This document shows, one piece after another, positions 40,134 to 52,118 of a stretch of 64,000 nucleotides of DNA; position 1 is the stretch's first letter, and every line of letters begins with the position of its first letter. The position numbers were made by a program, and so were the translations under genes. Under the pieces are notes generated by a model, which saw only the letters and a program-made list of their open reading frames with translations, had not been told where the DNA came from and made no database searches. Origin of the DNA: Nemertoderma westbladi (Eukaryota > Xenacoelomorpha > Nemertodermatida > Nemertodermatidae); the NCBI GenBank assembly GCA_032718475.1, contig JAUCBJ010000735.1, positions 1 to 64,000 on the forward strand, read 5' to 3'.

Positions 40134-41606
40134 TTAGACGAGATCTATTTCCTTTGCCTTCAGTATCGATGGTATCGCCTTCCTCAGATGATGTATATCC
40201 CTGTCTTTTGGGAGTAGATCGATCGATGGGAGTATCATCTGCATATTACTAGCTGTTAACTGTTTATTTATGCAGTCTTGATTCTCCTGAATGTTTTCCA
40301 ATTCTAATTGGGTGATTTCTTCAGCCGCTCTCCGTTCTGCTTCTGCCACTGCCTCTGCCGCCTTTCTTTCCGCCTCTGCCGCTGCTACTGCCGCTTTTCT
40401 TTCTGCTTCTGCAGCTGCCACTGCTGCTGCCTTTCTGTCTTCTATACGTTTTTTCTTCACTTGTTCTTCTTGGACTCTAGTGATGCGGAGTTGTTCATCA
40501 AATTTAGCTTGGTTCGCAGCTCTCATATCCACATCGATGGCGTCCAACACACGCTGGGTTCCTTCACTATTAGGGCTGAGTCCATCTAACCTTCTCCTCA
40601 ACTCTTCATCTCCTAAAAAACGTTGATAGTCTGACAGATAGATGTCAATGGCATCCCTCTTATGCGGTTTCTCTGCCGTCGCTTCACTTTCCACTTGGGA
40701 AAAAGTAGCGTCTGTTGATTCTCCATGGGTTGAGCGCTCCTCCAGCTGAGCTTTCCACTGAGCCGTTCCTTGAACCTGGAGACTCACCCGTTGAAACCAA
40801 GTCTTTACGGCAACTTGCAACGACGTGTCTTGTCTTCTTTTAGAAGCCTCCTCAAAGGCCGATAAGATTAGCCTGATTCGTAAAATTCTTTCTCTAACTT
40901 GATAAAGCAGCTGTACCTGCTCTTGAGGTCCTTGGGGTTGTTGAAACAATTGTTCTTTTAATCGCTCCATAGAGCTGAAGAATCCCTGTGCGTATCCGGC
41001 TGCGGACCTCTTCCACACAGCTGGATCGATGGTTTCCTTGGTTACTCCCATCCTGTGTATATCTTCCCAGGCAGCTTCTGATAAATCAAACGGGAGTCCG
41101 GGTCTGGGGAAGTTCCATTGCGACTCGACAATAGACTTCAGTTCTTCCCTTGTGTATCCCGCATAACTATCTTTAGTCGATCGCTTACTTCTCGCCCAAT
41201 CGATCTGGTGTTCTTCCACCGCAATCAATAACCTAGTGAGTACGGCTGCAGGAAGGATGAGAAGGGGATCCGAATAAACCGCATCCGTCATCTTTGCTCC
41301 GCGCTCGGGTGTCAGCTCTACAGTATCCTCACTACTGGAGCTGTCGGGCCATTGAGAAATAAGTTCTTGGCTCGCGGGTTGTTGTTGTTCCGCTGCTTCC
41401 TGGTCCCGCTTGACCTGAGCTCTAGTGCCTATGACAGACCTACGGTATTGGACCAGCCTAGGTTCTGATATTACTACTGGGGGAATGATCTTTCTTACAG
41501 TAGGAGGTGAGTTGAACTTCGGTCTAACTCGTTCCACACTCCTGTCTGGGTCACATATGGTTGTATCTAGGAGACTGTCTGACAGATTTTGCTTTGTGGC
41601 AGACAT
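40134..41606 (-). CDS. BEL-1 leader ORF with Ala/Glu coiled coil
   Basis: 490 residues upstream of Gag in another frame (offset -1), about 30 nt away. The N-terminal third is Pro/Ser-rich and the middle is helical and hydrophilic. Residues about 395-445 are short repeats of AEAERKAA and variants, encoded by an 18- to 24-bp tandem repeat (40320-40440), and are predicted to form a long charged helix. It could be the N-terminal part of a longer Gag joined by frameshifting, or a separate protein. No homologue is visible in the second element within the window. Confidence 0.7.
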   Translation of the reverse strand: MSATKQNLSDSLLDTTICDPDRSVERVRPKFNSPPTVRKIIPPVVISEPRLVQYRRSVIGTRAQVKRDQEAAEQQQPASQELISQWPDSSSSEDTVELTPERGAKMTDAVYSDPLLILPAAVLTRLLIAVEEHQIDWARSKRSTKDSYAGYTREELKSIVESQWNFPRPGLPFDLSEAAWEDIHRMGVTKETIDPAVWKRSAAGYAQGFFSSMERLKEQLFQQPQGPQEQVQLLYQVRERILRIRLILSAFEEASKRRQDTSLQVAVKTWFQRVSLQVQGTAQWKAQLEERSTHGESTDATFSQVESEATAEKPHKRDAIDIYLSDYQRFLGDEELRRRLDGLSPNSEGTQRVLDAIDVDMRAANQAKFDEQLRITRVQEEQVKKKRIEDRKAAAVAAAEAERKAAVAAAEAERKAAEAVAEAERRAAEEITQLELENIQENQDCINKQLTASNMQMILPSIDLLPKDRDIHHLRKAIPSILKAKEIDLV

Positions 41607-43854
41607 ATTGGTTTGTACAGTTGAATGCCTACTGCTATATTACAGTTTAAGCAAGTCTAGTAATTCAGTATCACTGTTAGCCTAGTAATTAATTACTGAT
41701 ACTGCTACTTAGTGTAGCGTGATATATGTATAATATATTAGAATACCGGTATGCTTATAGTATATATATAAGTATTATTACAGACTAGGTTTGTCACAGA
41801 ATACCGGTATGTAATTCCAGCACAAATATATATAAATATATAATAGGCCTATCGTGAATACCGGTATGCAGCTTACACTTATAGTACATATAAGTATAAT
41901 TATTAACTAGAATTAATTACAGAATACCGGTATGATTTCAGCCTAAATTTATAGAAATAAATATAATAAGCCTATCGTGAATACTGGTATGTCAATTATT
42001 TTGGAATAATTGAATTTCTGAATTTTTAGGGGTTACTTGGTTACTTTAACTTACTTTATTACCGTTATTTAAGCAGTAGTCCAACTGATATTTAGACCTA
42101 ATTGTTGTATGGCAGGCCTACTATTTATAAATCTTTGAGTTGATTTATAATATATATACCCGTTAAAATGAGTTTTGTCAATATTTGAAATAAATGTTAT
42201 TATTTCTGGGGAAGTCACCACACAGAAGCTATGCGCTCTCAGTGAAGTGCTACTTGTTGGACACTAAAACAAATAATTCTAATTTACCTAAGTTACTTAA
42301 TACTACAAATTACATACAATTCGGGGTGAGATTACAATCTCTAAATAAACACAAAAAATTTACAAGTACGAATTTTTAGGGTAATTTTACAAGAAGTCTA
42401 CTAACCAGCCTAACAAAGGGTTAGAAATCTGGTTATTACAACGGACAGAGTACTACGGTATTTGAAAATAATAAGTAGTAGTAAATATACTGCGTTGTCC
42501 AGATAGAAAAATACCACCGTCTGACGACTTATAGCCATATCGCTATAAGTACTACGTTATGTATCACGGAGTGTTCCTACCTAGAAGTTAATTACCGCGG
42601 TCTACCAGAACCAACGTGCCTATTAACCACTTTACAACACAAATATACTGCCTACACACTAATCACCTTCGGAAAGCACTGTACACTAAACCCTACATTA
42701 GGTACAAGTACTTATATAACAAATAATCAGTAGTTAGAAATACTTGAACAGCTAAAAGAACCACGGTATCTGCCGGAGTGACCAAAGCACAAAATCTCCA
42801 GTCTTTACCTACGCCGAGCAGCCCTGATGTAGTACCGGGGTTAGTTTAAATGTAACGGTATGTATAACAAGCACAATTACTGCAGGAATAAACTTGGGGA
42901 ATGAATGTTGCGAATAATCGCATAAACTCTGAATAATAAATATTACGCTACGCGTACAGACTACTCAAACAAAATGCAGACCAAATACTGACAGACTACT
43001 ATCAAGCCTAAACAAACTACGGTATATGCAGACTCCGAAATGGTTAGTTAGTATGCGTTCTAACCTAGTAGTACGACTTATTCTTTCAGAGGGGGTTTAC
43101 CTCACAGCGCTGGAAGCCCCTACGTTCCCAACTGGCACTTTATCGGACATACACTCTACACACACCGAAATTTCCTCAGACCTAACAACAGCCAGACAAC
43201 TATCCAGCCTACGAATTACCTAAATAAGAATTATATGCTACCTGTACAGACTACACAAACAAAGTACAGACCAAACGATGGCAGACTACTATCAAGCCTA
43301 AATAAACTACAGTACATGCAGACTCCGAAATGATTAGTTAGTATGCGTTCTAACCTAGTAGTACGACTTATTCTTTCAAAGGGGGTTTACCTCACAGCAC
43401 TTGAAGCCCCTACGTTCCTAACTAGCACTTTATCGGACAGATGCTCTACACACACTGCAATCCGTTCAGACTTAACAACAGTCAGACAACAGTCCAGCCT
43501 ACAAATTGTCTGTACAATCTGAGCAGGCTTACACGCCTTCTGCTCAATACTGGCCTACAAATAAATAAAACTGACAGAAATAAGTAAGCTCCAAAAGAAA
43601 CAAGGGGTGTACAGTCCCTAATCTCTTAAACAGCCTACCGGTATAAAATTTCACAATCGAATAATACTGCTGTACCTGTACTGCTGTAGATACCGGTCCG
43701 GGTGGTTAGGTAGTCAGGCCTACTAGGTACCAGTTGTCCGGTACTTCAGCTTTATTGCCTACTGCAATACAGAAGCTATAACCGTTATTGTTCTTACCAG
43801 AACAATATTAAACTGTATTTATTGCCTACCCTGCAATTAGCGTATATCCGTTAT
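41607..43854 (-). other. BEL-1 5' leader
   Basis: 2.2 kb of non-coding leader between 5' LTR and first ORF. It holds repeated AATACCGGTATG blocks of about 125 bp (41740-41990) and a large tandem duplication (42955-43240 and 43241-43510). No clear tRNA primer site with TGG follows the LTR directly. Confidence 0.7.
42955..43510. repeat. Two-copy ~285-bp tandem duplication
   Basis: GACTACTATCAAGCCTAAAC ... ATGGTTAGTTAGTATGCGTT ... CAGACAACTATCCAGCCTAC appears at 42955 and again from about 43243 with about 10% divergence. Confidence 0.85.
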
Positions 43855-45029
43855 TGTTCGCGCTTTCAGACCTTTAGCAGTTTAACCTGCCAAATTAGGA
43901 TGTCTTCTAGATAATAGATAGTCTTTAGCCTACGACAAATATTTGATACACTACATTAGCCGAAACCAGTCTATGCGCGATCATTCACCCGCTGGATATA
44001 CCCGGGAGACTGGATTCGGAAGCCTAACCGTATTGCGGGATAGGTCTACTGTATTATTCGACTGATCTTAATATATATAATCTCTGACAATATTATTCAC
44101 TTTCGGGAAATATTAACAGTTCCTTTAGGACGTGGCGCTTTAAATATATAAACAGAGTTATGACTTAAACTAGACACAACGGGATGGCTATAGATTCACG
44201 TATATGGCGCATTCTTTAGGAGATGCTTCGTTATCAATCACAGTCATACACAATACTGCACAATGCTGCACACTAATCTGCCGACCTTCACTAATTTTAG
44301 TCACATATAAGGAGAACAACAGACAATACGTGTAGGGCCTATAAAATAGCATTAGATTCACTTCAAACCACTTAATGTAAGTCGCAATCGTTATATGTAT
44401 CCGGTCTCTCTAACCTTTAGTATATCAAGAAGATTGGGGTGTCTGATTGTTTATCAGTATTCCAAATATAATATTTCATCAACAAATATAATGAATAACC
44501 GACAGCAAAAGCAGTAAAGTTAAGGTATAAATGATTATGAGTGACTGAGTGAGATATGATCAGTTATGATTAGTTGAGTGAGTGAGATAACGGATATACG
44601 CTCTATAATTAAGCCTACTAATGTTGATGCTAAAGACTGAAACACGGAGGTTCCACGCCGGTGTTGTAGGCTGTGGAAAAATCACATACTGACTCACTTC
44701 CCTAGTTTCTATCTACCATCTCTAACACAGAGGCAAAAAACGCTCTGATTGGTCGACCGAACAAAGAGAGAACAAAGAACAAAGAGATGTTCTACGTGGC
44801 AATATCAGCTGTTAGCCGTCGTCATGGTAGCGACACTGTTTCAAGAGGATCCGGCGTATTGCGTCATAGAATTGCTAATCATGTCCGCTAAAGTACACAT
44901 ACAGAAGAAATGGCTTTTATGTCCTCTAAAACAACAATACAGTAAGGACACGGCCTTTTATGCCTGTTAAACCAACTACAGAGTACTTTACGGGGAAAAT
45001 AACCGGCTAATTACGCAAAAGCCTTTACA
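43855..45029 (-). repeat. BEL-1 5' LTR
   Basis: 1,175 bp, TG...CA ends, about 99% identical to 26431-27606. Followed outside by GACTA (45030-45034). Confidence 0.93.
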
Positions 45030-45345
45030 GACTATGTTCTACGCATGTCCTTAGATCATCATAATGATGATGGGGTGATGATATCTCCACCTACTGGCTC
45101 CAGAAGTCGAGGAAATCCTGCCAAGTACCTAACTGATCTAGACTTTGCTGATGACTTAGGAGTACTCTCAGAATCACTAGAGGGAGCCCAACGGCTCCTC
45201 AGCTCATTAGAACATGCGCTTAGTGTTGGTCTTTTTATTAACTCCAGAAAGACCAAAATTTTGACAGTTAACTTTGAAAGTCCTCAGCAAGTCTCTGATC
45301 GGATGAGCATAAGCTCACTAATCTATAGTAAATCTATCTAATTTA
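45030..45345 (+). pseudogene. Non-LTR reverse transcriptase relic, 3' part
   Basis: Continues the frame broken at 26430: a VLRMSLDHH start, then YLTDLDFADDLGVLSES (palm motif C with FADD) and LEHALSVGLFINSRKTKIL. It becomes unreadable after about 45345. Confidence 0.88.
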
Positions 45346-47479
45346 TAGCCTCCCCCTAGCGGCTGGCGGCCGAATTAAAGATTTCACTAAAATTGATACT
45401 ATTAGTCCCTCAATCTTGGTCCAAATTTCTTGAAACCAACTTTTTTGGGTCATCGACTCTTCAAAAGTTATCTTACAGAATTTTTAATTAGCCTTTTTTA
45501 TTTTAATTAATTAATTTAATTAATTAATTATCATATTTTTAATTAAAATTGGCTAATTAGAAAAAATGGTAATATTTATCAAAATTCCATAAGATAATGT
45601 TCACTGCGGGGGTTTTCGGGGTCGCTGATTTTATTTCCGATGTCAGTTTTAATTTTTAGTGGAATCTAGTCTATCTGTCTGTCTGTCGGTCTTCTGTCTT
45701 TCTTACAATTTGTCGGACAGATCGTCATACGGAAAAACAGTGATAACTCAAGAACTGAAAGAGGTCTCACTAAGCGGATTTCAGATTTGTAATCCTCATT
45801 AAATTCTGCTCTAGGTGAAATAAAGAATCAACAATTTGAAGATTTCACCTGAGGGGGTATACCACCCCCCCCCCCCCCCCCCCCCCCCCCTCCCACCCCC
45901 TTAATATAAGCCACGTGTGAAATGATTGAGATTTAATATGTATTTGAATCGATCGAAAATCTCGGTCCAAGATCGGAAACCAAGATAAAAAATTATCAGA
46001 GCACTGCGTAATGACGTCAAGTCATCCAAATCCAATCACATCCGATTTTCAAAATTGGCTTCCAGCGTTTACTTAAATCCGCCATTTCGACCGTTTCCAC
46101 GTGTTTTACAAAAAACACACCCTCCCACTCGGTTCAGAGTACCTTGTTACCCCTTATTCAATTGTTTCTAGCCCAACAATTTTTTCGCGCACCAACCCTA
46201 TTGAACCACCAACTGACCAAACACCTTTGTTGTACTGTAGCTTTCCTTTGCACTCTACAGCTAATTCTACATCACATGGCCCGAAAATAAAGTAATTAAG
46301 TTAGTAATTGGACACCATATGTGCTATATCATAATGTGGTCATTATTCCATTCCATTAACTTTCTTGGTATATGGTAGGCCTACAGTACTGTACATTCAG
46401 TTTAGCAGTTAGTCTAACAAAGCAGCAACCAAAAGAATGTCTGTTGTTCTCCCTGACAAGCGTATGTAATGATACTGTATTTTTACTTCAGCATGTATCA
46501 TATTGTGTGTGTAATCTACAATTATTGAAGCCATAAACGAATCAAAATAAAATACTGAGACTCTAGGGGTATGCCTAAATCATAATTACTGTCCGATTAT
46601 AACGGTGGTTGAATTGTAACAATTAATGCTATTTTATGAATACCCCACTACTGTAGCTCCCGCTTACCGTTTCATCTCTAATTTTGAGCTACCATCTACG
46701 CAGCCCAATAATGTAGTCGGCTGATGTGTAATTGTCTTAGTAGTCTCGTATACAGTATATCCACTGAGATTATTAATCCTCGACTGAGAGTGGCATAATA
46801 CAAGTTATTGGCAGTGTTTAAAAATTGGCCCGAAGTCATATTTTATCGGTCGAGATTATTAATTTATTGTCGACAGAGATTTTTAATTGGCCTTTTTAAT
46901 TGACACATTTATGGAAAACCATGGGTACAATGTACAGTACAATTACACTAACACCAGTAATCAAATAATTATAAATATATAACCATACGGTCAGTGACTA
47001 CTGTATTTTGTTATGTATAGAGTGAGAGTTGATCTAATAATATATAATAAATTATAATTTAGATTATATCATACTGTTTGTTCAAACTGTACTGTATTTC
47101 ATTATTATATGTGAAGTCGCTACGCAATCACGTATTTAATTGCTAGTGGTTTATACTGTGTGTTTAATAACGCCTGATTGGCTGATTGGTATAGGTTTGG
47201 CATTGTAATACTTGGACACATTGGAACTTTCTCCTCCCCCAGATTAGCCAATAGTATTGTCATGACAAGATAATAACCCCAGATAGACATGTAATGTACC
47301 GTGGTAAATGTAATACAGTAATTACGTAATATTATTAAAAATTCGGCAGTTACAGTATATATACATGTAAGTAAATAAGTTAATATATACACCGGGAAAC
47401 TGATAGATAGACTCCACCACTCGAGCGGCTGGTGATGGAGTCAACGCTGTATATATAAATAATAACGCCGTTGGACTTC
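45346..47479. other. Repeat-rich non-coding stretch
   Basis: Contains an AT-rich foldback near 45478-45570 (TTAGCC...GGCTAA), a 26-bp poly-C at 45865-45890, then AT-rich DNA with TACAGTA-type motifs. No gene is seen. Confidence 0.5.
45865..45890 (+). repeat. C26 homopolymer
   Basis: A run of 26 C, followed by TCCCACCCCC. Confidence 0.85.
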
Positions 47480-47729
47480 TTAAATAATTTTTAGCGGATA
47501 GTGGTAGTGAAGTTAGTGTACTGTCTACACTTTATCCGATATCCGTCCAGTTCCAAACATTGTATTAAAAGCGGCCAACCAAACGCATAAAGCTTCTAGT
47601 AGACTGCACTAACAATAGATTAATTCCTCATATTCTCCAGCAATGATCCAACACAAAACAAAGATACAACCAACCGCAAGTCAAAAGTGAAGCAAATTAA
47701 TAAACCTGAAATCCAATCAACACCAACAC
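47480..47729 (+). pseudogene. Dead Ty3/gypsy, protease part
   Basis: A plus-strand frame reads LADSGSEVSVLSTLYPISVQ, related to the protease of the PPAT-intron gypsy (LADSGSDCSVLP). It is followed by internal deletions and stops (CTNNRLIPHI is still recognisable). The solo LTR at 47730 separates it from its RT. Confidence 0.75.
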
Positions 47730-48666
47730 TGTTCGCGCTTTTAGACTTTTAACAGTTTAACCTGTTAATTTATTTGTCTTATGATGTCTGACAGCCCGCA
47801 CAAAATATGACCTCAGCAGAAGCTATGTTTATTTTCAGTGAATACCAACAGTTCCTTTTAGGTGCTGCGCTCTAAATACCACGCAGAGATATGACTTATA
47901 GTAATTACAACGGATGGGCATGAGACCACACAGTATTTACATTCTTTAGGAATGTATAATTATTCGCTCGCACTTATGTCACTGAAAATAGTACTGAAAC
48001 ACATTAATTTGCTGACTGTCACCAATTTTAATCACAAGGAGAAATTTAACTCATGTACATTGGGGACTATGAAACATCATAAACTCATACAAACCACTGT
48101 TATTTGAGCTAGGCAATTGTGAATAGTATTCCCTTCCGCTTAACTCAATAATAAAGAAAACCAAGAGAACTACCGGTTATTCATAAGTATTCTCCAACTA
48201 TTAGCATTAATCAATATGTTACAAATCACAGTATTATAACAATATAAATTACATGGTGTGTGGCATTTAATCATCAGTCTGATGTTGTGCTATGAGAGTT
48301 GAGAGAGAGTACGAGATATATTTACTGTGTTTGATAGTTCCCTGACACTCTAGCCACATGGTGTTTTGGGCTAAGTCAGAAATGTCAGAATGAATGATTT
48401 CGTCACATTACGGTATACAATACATATGTAAACAAAGAATTCGCAAAGTGAAAATCGCGCTGATTGGCCGAAATGTAACAAATATAACACAGTTTCTACA
48501 CATAAGGAAACAGCTGGTAAATTTCGTCATGTTAGTTCTGGATTAAGACAGACGCGTAGTTGCATAAGTTTATACTTCCTCCAATACCTTAGAACAATGT
48601 TGGCCTTTTTAGAGTAGTTTGTGAATTGCACAAAAACGCTACATTTTTGCCGCAAAAGCTTTAACA
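47730..48666 (-). repeat. Solo LTR of a BEL-1-related family
   Basis: Starts TGTTCGCGCTTTTAGAC and ends CGCAAAAGCTTTAACA. It matches BEL-1 LTR blocks in order (CAACAGTTCCTTTTAGG, ATTCTTTAGGAAT, CACCAATTTTAATCACAAGG) at perhaps 70-75% identity, and is 937 bp long. No internal region, so it is a product of LTR-LTR recombination of an older relative. The target duplication is not clear. Confidence 0.75.
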
Positions 48667-49235
48667 CCAACAATTCGAAGAATAACAGTAGAAAATGAAA
48701 AGGTCAACGGTAAGGTTAATGACCTCTTGGACAAATACCCAGACATATTTAAACCCGTAAATATTTCCCAACCCATTAAACATGATATAGAACATAATAT
48801 TCTCACTACTGGACTTCCATCGCATTTTAAAGCAAGGCGACTTTTTGGCGAACGTTTGGATGAGGTAAAGAAGGTATTTGCTAATTAGGAATCCCAAGGT
48901 ATTCGCTACCGTGGTGAATCCCCATATGCATCACCATTACATATGGTTCCACAACCAAACTCGTAAACGACACCATTTTGCACTTGCGGTGATAACCCCG
49001 GTTTAAATGCTCAAACAATTCCAGATAGATATCCTATGCCGAATTGAAGCGAAATATTAGGTGCTCTACATGAGTCTACGATATTTTCCAAATTAGATTT
49101 ACAATCTGCTTAAACTTAAATACCAATAGCAAAAGATGATCAACATAAAGCAGCAGTCATTACCCCATTTGGTATGTATATTTTTCGGACAAAAATCCCA
49201 TAGAAAATCTACAACATCTAGACTCCATATTACAT
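48667..49235 (+). pseudogene. Dead Ty3/gypsy, reverse transcriptase part
   Basis: LLDKYPDIFKPVNISQPI, RYRGESPYASPLHMV and IFSKLDLQSA are recognisable with at least four in-frame stops. Ends at FGMYIFR. Same family group as the element at 10253-21486 but much older. Confidence 0.85.
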
Positions 49236-49640
49236 TGTTTAATGTAAAAAAAACTCAAAAAGACTGTTACTTTTAATTAATAAAGAAAAATCAAGATGCT
49301 ATTTTAAAATAACTGATGCTCCACATCTTATACGGGGGGTGTGGTATAATGTGCTGTATTTTGATTGATTATAGTAAAAAGACATTTTATATTACAGTAG
49401 AAGATGCAAACACAACTACCGGTACTAAAGTAAGATAATTTTTATGTATCTGCTAGTGCTGTAGTGTTAGTAATCTGATTTAAATATTTGTAAGCAGTAA
49501 GAATAACTAACTGAAAATTAATTGATCAATAAATTAGCTTGCTTTTTAGCTGAAACTTTGCAATATTAACTGTCTATCTGTTTAGCACATATTTAGAAAA
49601 ATATATTGTAAACAATCTTGTAATATTATTATTTTTGCAG
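49236..49640. other. AT-rich, nothing recognised
   Basis: No coding or repeat signal beyond AT-rich composition. It ends in a polypyrimidine-like tract leading to the acceptor at 49640. Confidence 0.45.
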
Positions 49641-49890
49641 AGGGCCATAACACTTGGCAACAATTGATGTGTATTGGCAGCCTGTTTCGGATTGAGCAAT
49701 ACCTAGCAGAGATGCGTATGCTAGTGTATCAGTACTACATGGAGGGGAACATTGGCCATGACAATTATGTATTCTTCAAACATATTTGGACCTCATATAA
49801 GCTGGAAAACACGATGTCAATTATTTATTACCAACCAGTTAAACTCTATGTTACGGACCACTTAGAAGTGGACACAGCGGTGTCAGCAGA
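49641..49890 (+). other. Possible internal exon
   Basis: A 250-bp stretch lies between acceptor TATTTTTGCAG (49640) and donor GTAAGT (49891). It encodes about 82 residues without a stop: GHNTWQQLMCIGSLFRIEQY, then YYMEGNIGHDNYVFFKHIW and YVTDHLEVDTAVSAE. Composition is aromatic-rich and protein-like. Family not recognised. It may be a host exon or part of a decayed DNA transposon. Confidence 0.4.
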
Positions 49891-50019
49891 GTAAGTTTTG
49901 TTGTGAGCCTGAAATGTTAGCCATGAATCAGTGAGCGGTATTGGTTGTGTACTGCAGCTACCTGCTTTCGAAACATAGGCCTAGCCCTATTATTTTCAAT
50001 TTCGAATTTTGCGTATCGA

Positions 50020-50095
50020 TTGTAAAAGCTTTTGCGGAATTAGCTGGTTATTTTCCCCGCAAAGTACTCTGTATTTGGTGTAAGGTCCAGTAGTA
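50020..50095 (+). repeat. Truncated BEL-type LTR end, opposite orientation
   Basis: TGTAAAAGCTTTTGCGGAAT + TAGCTGGTTATTTTCCCCGC matches the reverse complement of the BEL-1 LTR end (45029 back to about 44970) with few changes. The match stops after about 70 bp. Confidence 0.65.
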
Positions 50096-51145
50096 TACCG
50101 CTTACCGGATCCTAGTAACGATGTATCTTACCGTAAGATCTAGTAATGTATACGGGCTCGTACAGTATCTGACAACAAATCCCAGTCCAGGATATCTAAA
50201 CAAACAGATACAATACACAAACGACTACTGGCGAGGAACAGAGCCTAGTGTCTATTCTATGTACGTGAGCGGGTCTAATGCCTACGAAACTAGACAAAAG
50301 GATACCTGTCCTCTAACCGGTGAGGCAGATGTACAGTTACAGTAACAGACCAAACTCACGGGAAAACAATCCCCGCGCAGCGAATCCTAACTATCACTGA
50401 CAGTCCTAAATACCGTAACTTGCCGCGGTGTGATTTATATGGTTTATATACGAGCTAGTGGGTTAACAGACCTAGCGTAACAACACTGATTCAGTCCTAA
50501 ATCAGTCGAAAGAGGGTCGTGCCTAATGTAACAATACTGCTGAACAGGAAACAACAGTTTAATAACGAAAATGAAATGCTCTCTCTTGCCGTAACTAAAT
50601 ATCAGATCCTAATTTACAAATACAGATAATTTCTACCTAAAGTAATATATAGTACGCTATAACTAGTAGAACTCTAAGGGCGAATATGTTTTAGGGCGTG
50701 TGTGTGTGGGTGTGTTACAAATAAAACAATTTCATGTATCTCCTTTCACTAGGTTTTAGTGATTTTCTGACCGAAATGATACCGTGCGCTAGCTACTAAA
50801 ATAAACTAGTCGCGTTTTGTAGAACTTTATACTCACAAATGACGTCAAAGCTCTCTTCTTCCTATCCACAACTCAATGGGCAACCACGGTGTTAGTAACT
50901 ACACCCGTGATCGGCACTAATACCAGATTCTGGTTGTAAGATAAGAAATAGGGGTTAATCGCTACCGTACGTTAGCTGATCTGGTATACTAATTTAATTC
51001 TAGAACTTTGTTGCCGCGGTAGTTAGCAGCAATACCTATCAGTACGTGGCAAGGCGCGGTAGGATATTAATAAAACCTCCCTAGGCCAAGCAGTGTGCCG
51101 GTAGCAGAAATACTCCTTGCCTGATCAAATAACTAACTCCAGACA

Positions 51146-51163
51146 GGGGGGGGGGGGGGGGGG
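51146..51163 (+). repeat. G18 homopolymer
   Basis: Uninterrupted poly-G. A second one of 21 G is at 51333-51353. Confidence 0.8.
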
Positions 51164-51332
51164 TACTAATGTACGTTCTACAAAGCGAACCGGTACCAAA
51201 CAGTCAGTACTACGAATCACTAAATTATGGAACATATGCTGTCCGTACCTATGTACTCGCGTACTGACGAATGGCAATAGTTCGCACCTGTGAGAAGTAC
51301 AGGTTAACCCAGGGGTTCGCAGGACTGACAAA

Positions 51333-51353
51333 GGGGGGGGGGGGGGGGGGGGG
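51333..51353 (+). repeat. G21 homopolymer
   Basis: Preceded by AGGACTGACAAA. Length is likely unstable. Confidence 0.8.
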
Positions 51354-52118
51354 TTCCTGTCTAAATATAATTATTTGATCCTAAATTTTGCGGCGTCCAG
51401 GACGGCGTCACGCTTACCCTGATCTATAGGTCTTACGGCGGGCAAGGGCGTCGAACAAAGTCTTACCTTTCTCACAAAGCGGGCGCTGCATGGCAAGTTG
51501 AGCATTTCGAAGGGCAAAGGGGGTGCGCGGTCAAATCCAAAGTGGGCGCTAGCGTGTTGTGGACATCTTTCCCCTGCGTTGCTGACGGCCTAACGGTCTA
51601 GGCTGCCATCTTCCCGATGTTTGGCTGTCCCAAAGTTGGACCAAAAGAAAACATGTTCAGGAATTTGCAGTATATTTACAGTTTAGCAAAGGATTTATCA
51701 AACAGATTTAACAAAGTTTCAACAAGAAACCAAATAAACTAATAACAATGATATAAGAAGATACTAGTGAAGTATAAGGTGTAAGGGTCAAAATGATAAG
51801 GTGATAACCGAAGGCAAACCGGCCTTTTTATACTAAATATCGCACATGGAAACCAAACAGAATTTTCCACAGCTTCACATTTGAGCAATAAAGTGTTTCG
51901 TGCCCTATGATTGGCCCAGCTCATCGTTCAACGCAGTCCGGCCCTGACACTAAATCTGGGACATGGAATCCTAACAGAATTTTCCATGGCCTCACATTTG
52001 AGCAATAAGATATTTTATGCCCCATGATTGGCCTGGCTCATCGTTCGCTACGTTGTACGCTTCTCATTGGTCCACCAATTAGCACCAAACGAAAATAAAT
52101 GGCCCCAAAATACAAATT

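Larger units (their letters stand above)
26431..45029 (-). mobile_element. Giant BEL/Pao LTR retrotransposon (BEL-1)
   Basis: 18,599 bp. LTRs are 1,176 and 1,175 bp and about 99% identical, with TG...CA ends. The target duplication GACTA is at 26426-26430 and 45030-45034. The coding strand is minus: a coiled-coil ORF, Gag, protease, RT, RNase H and integrase, a 1.6-kb gap, then accessory ORFs A, B and C before the 3' LTR. BEL/Pao elements known to me are usually 5-10 kb, so this is about twice the normal size. It interrupts a non-LTR reverse transcriptase. Confidence 0.95.
50096..52118. other. Non-coding, homopolymers and short duplications
   Basis: Holds two long poly-G tracts and a 115-bp direct duplication (51846-51930 and 51961-52046; CAGAATTTTCCA...TTTGAGCAATAA...ATGATTGGCC). 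No gene is recognised. Confidence 0.5.

Noticed and set aside
40291-40626. Plus-strand Ser/Ala/Phe-rich ORFs opposite the leader ORF
   Set aside because: They are the antisense of the Ala/Glu repeat of the minus-strand ORF.
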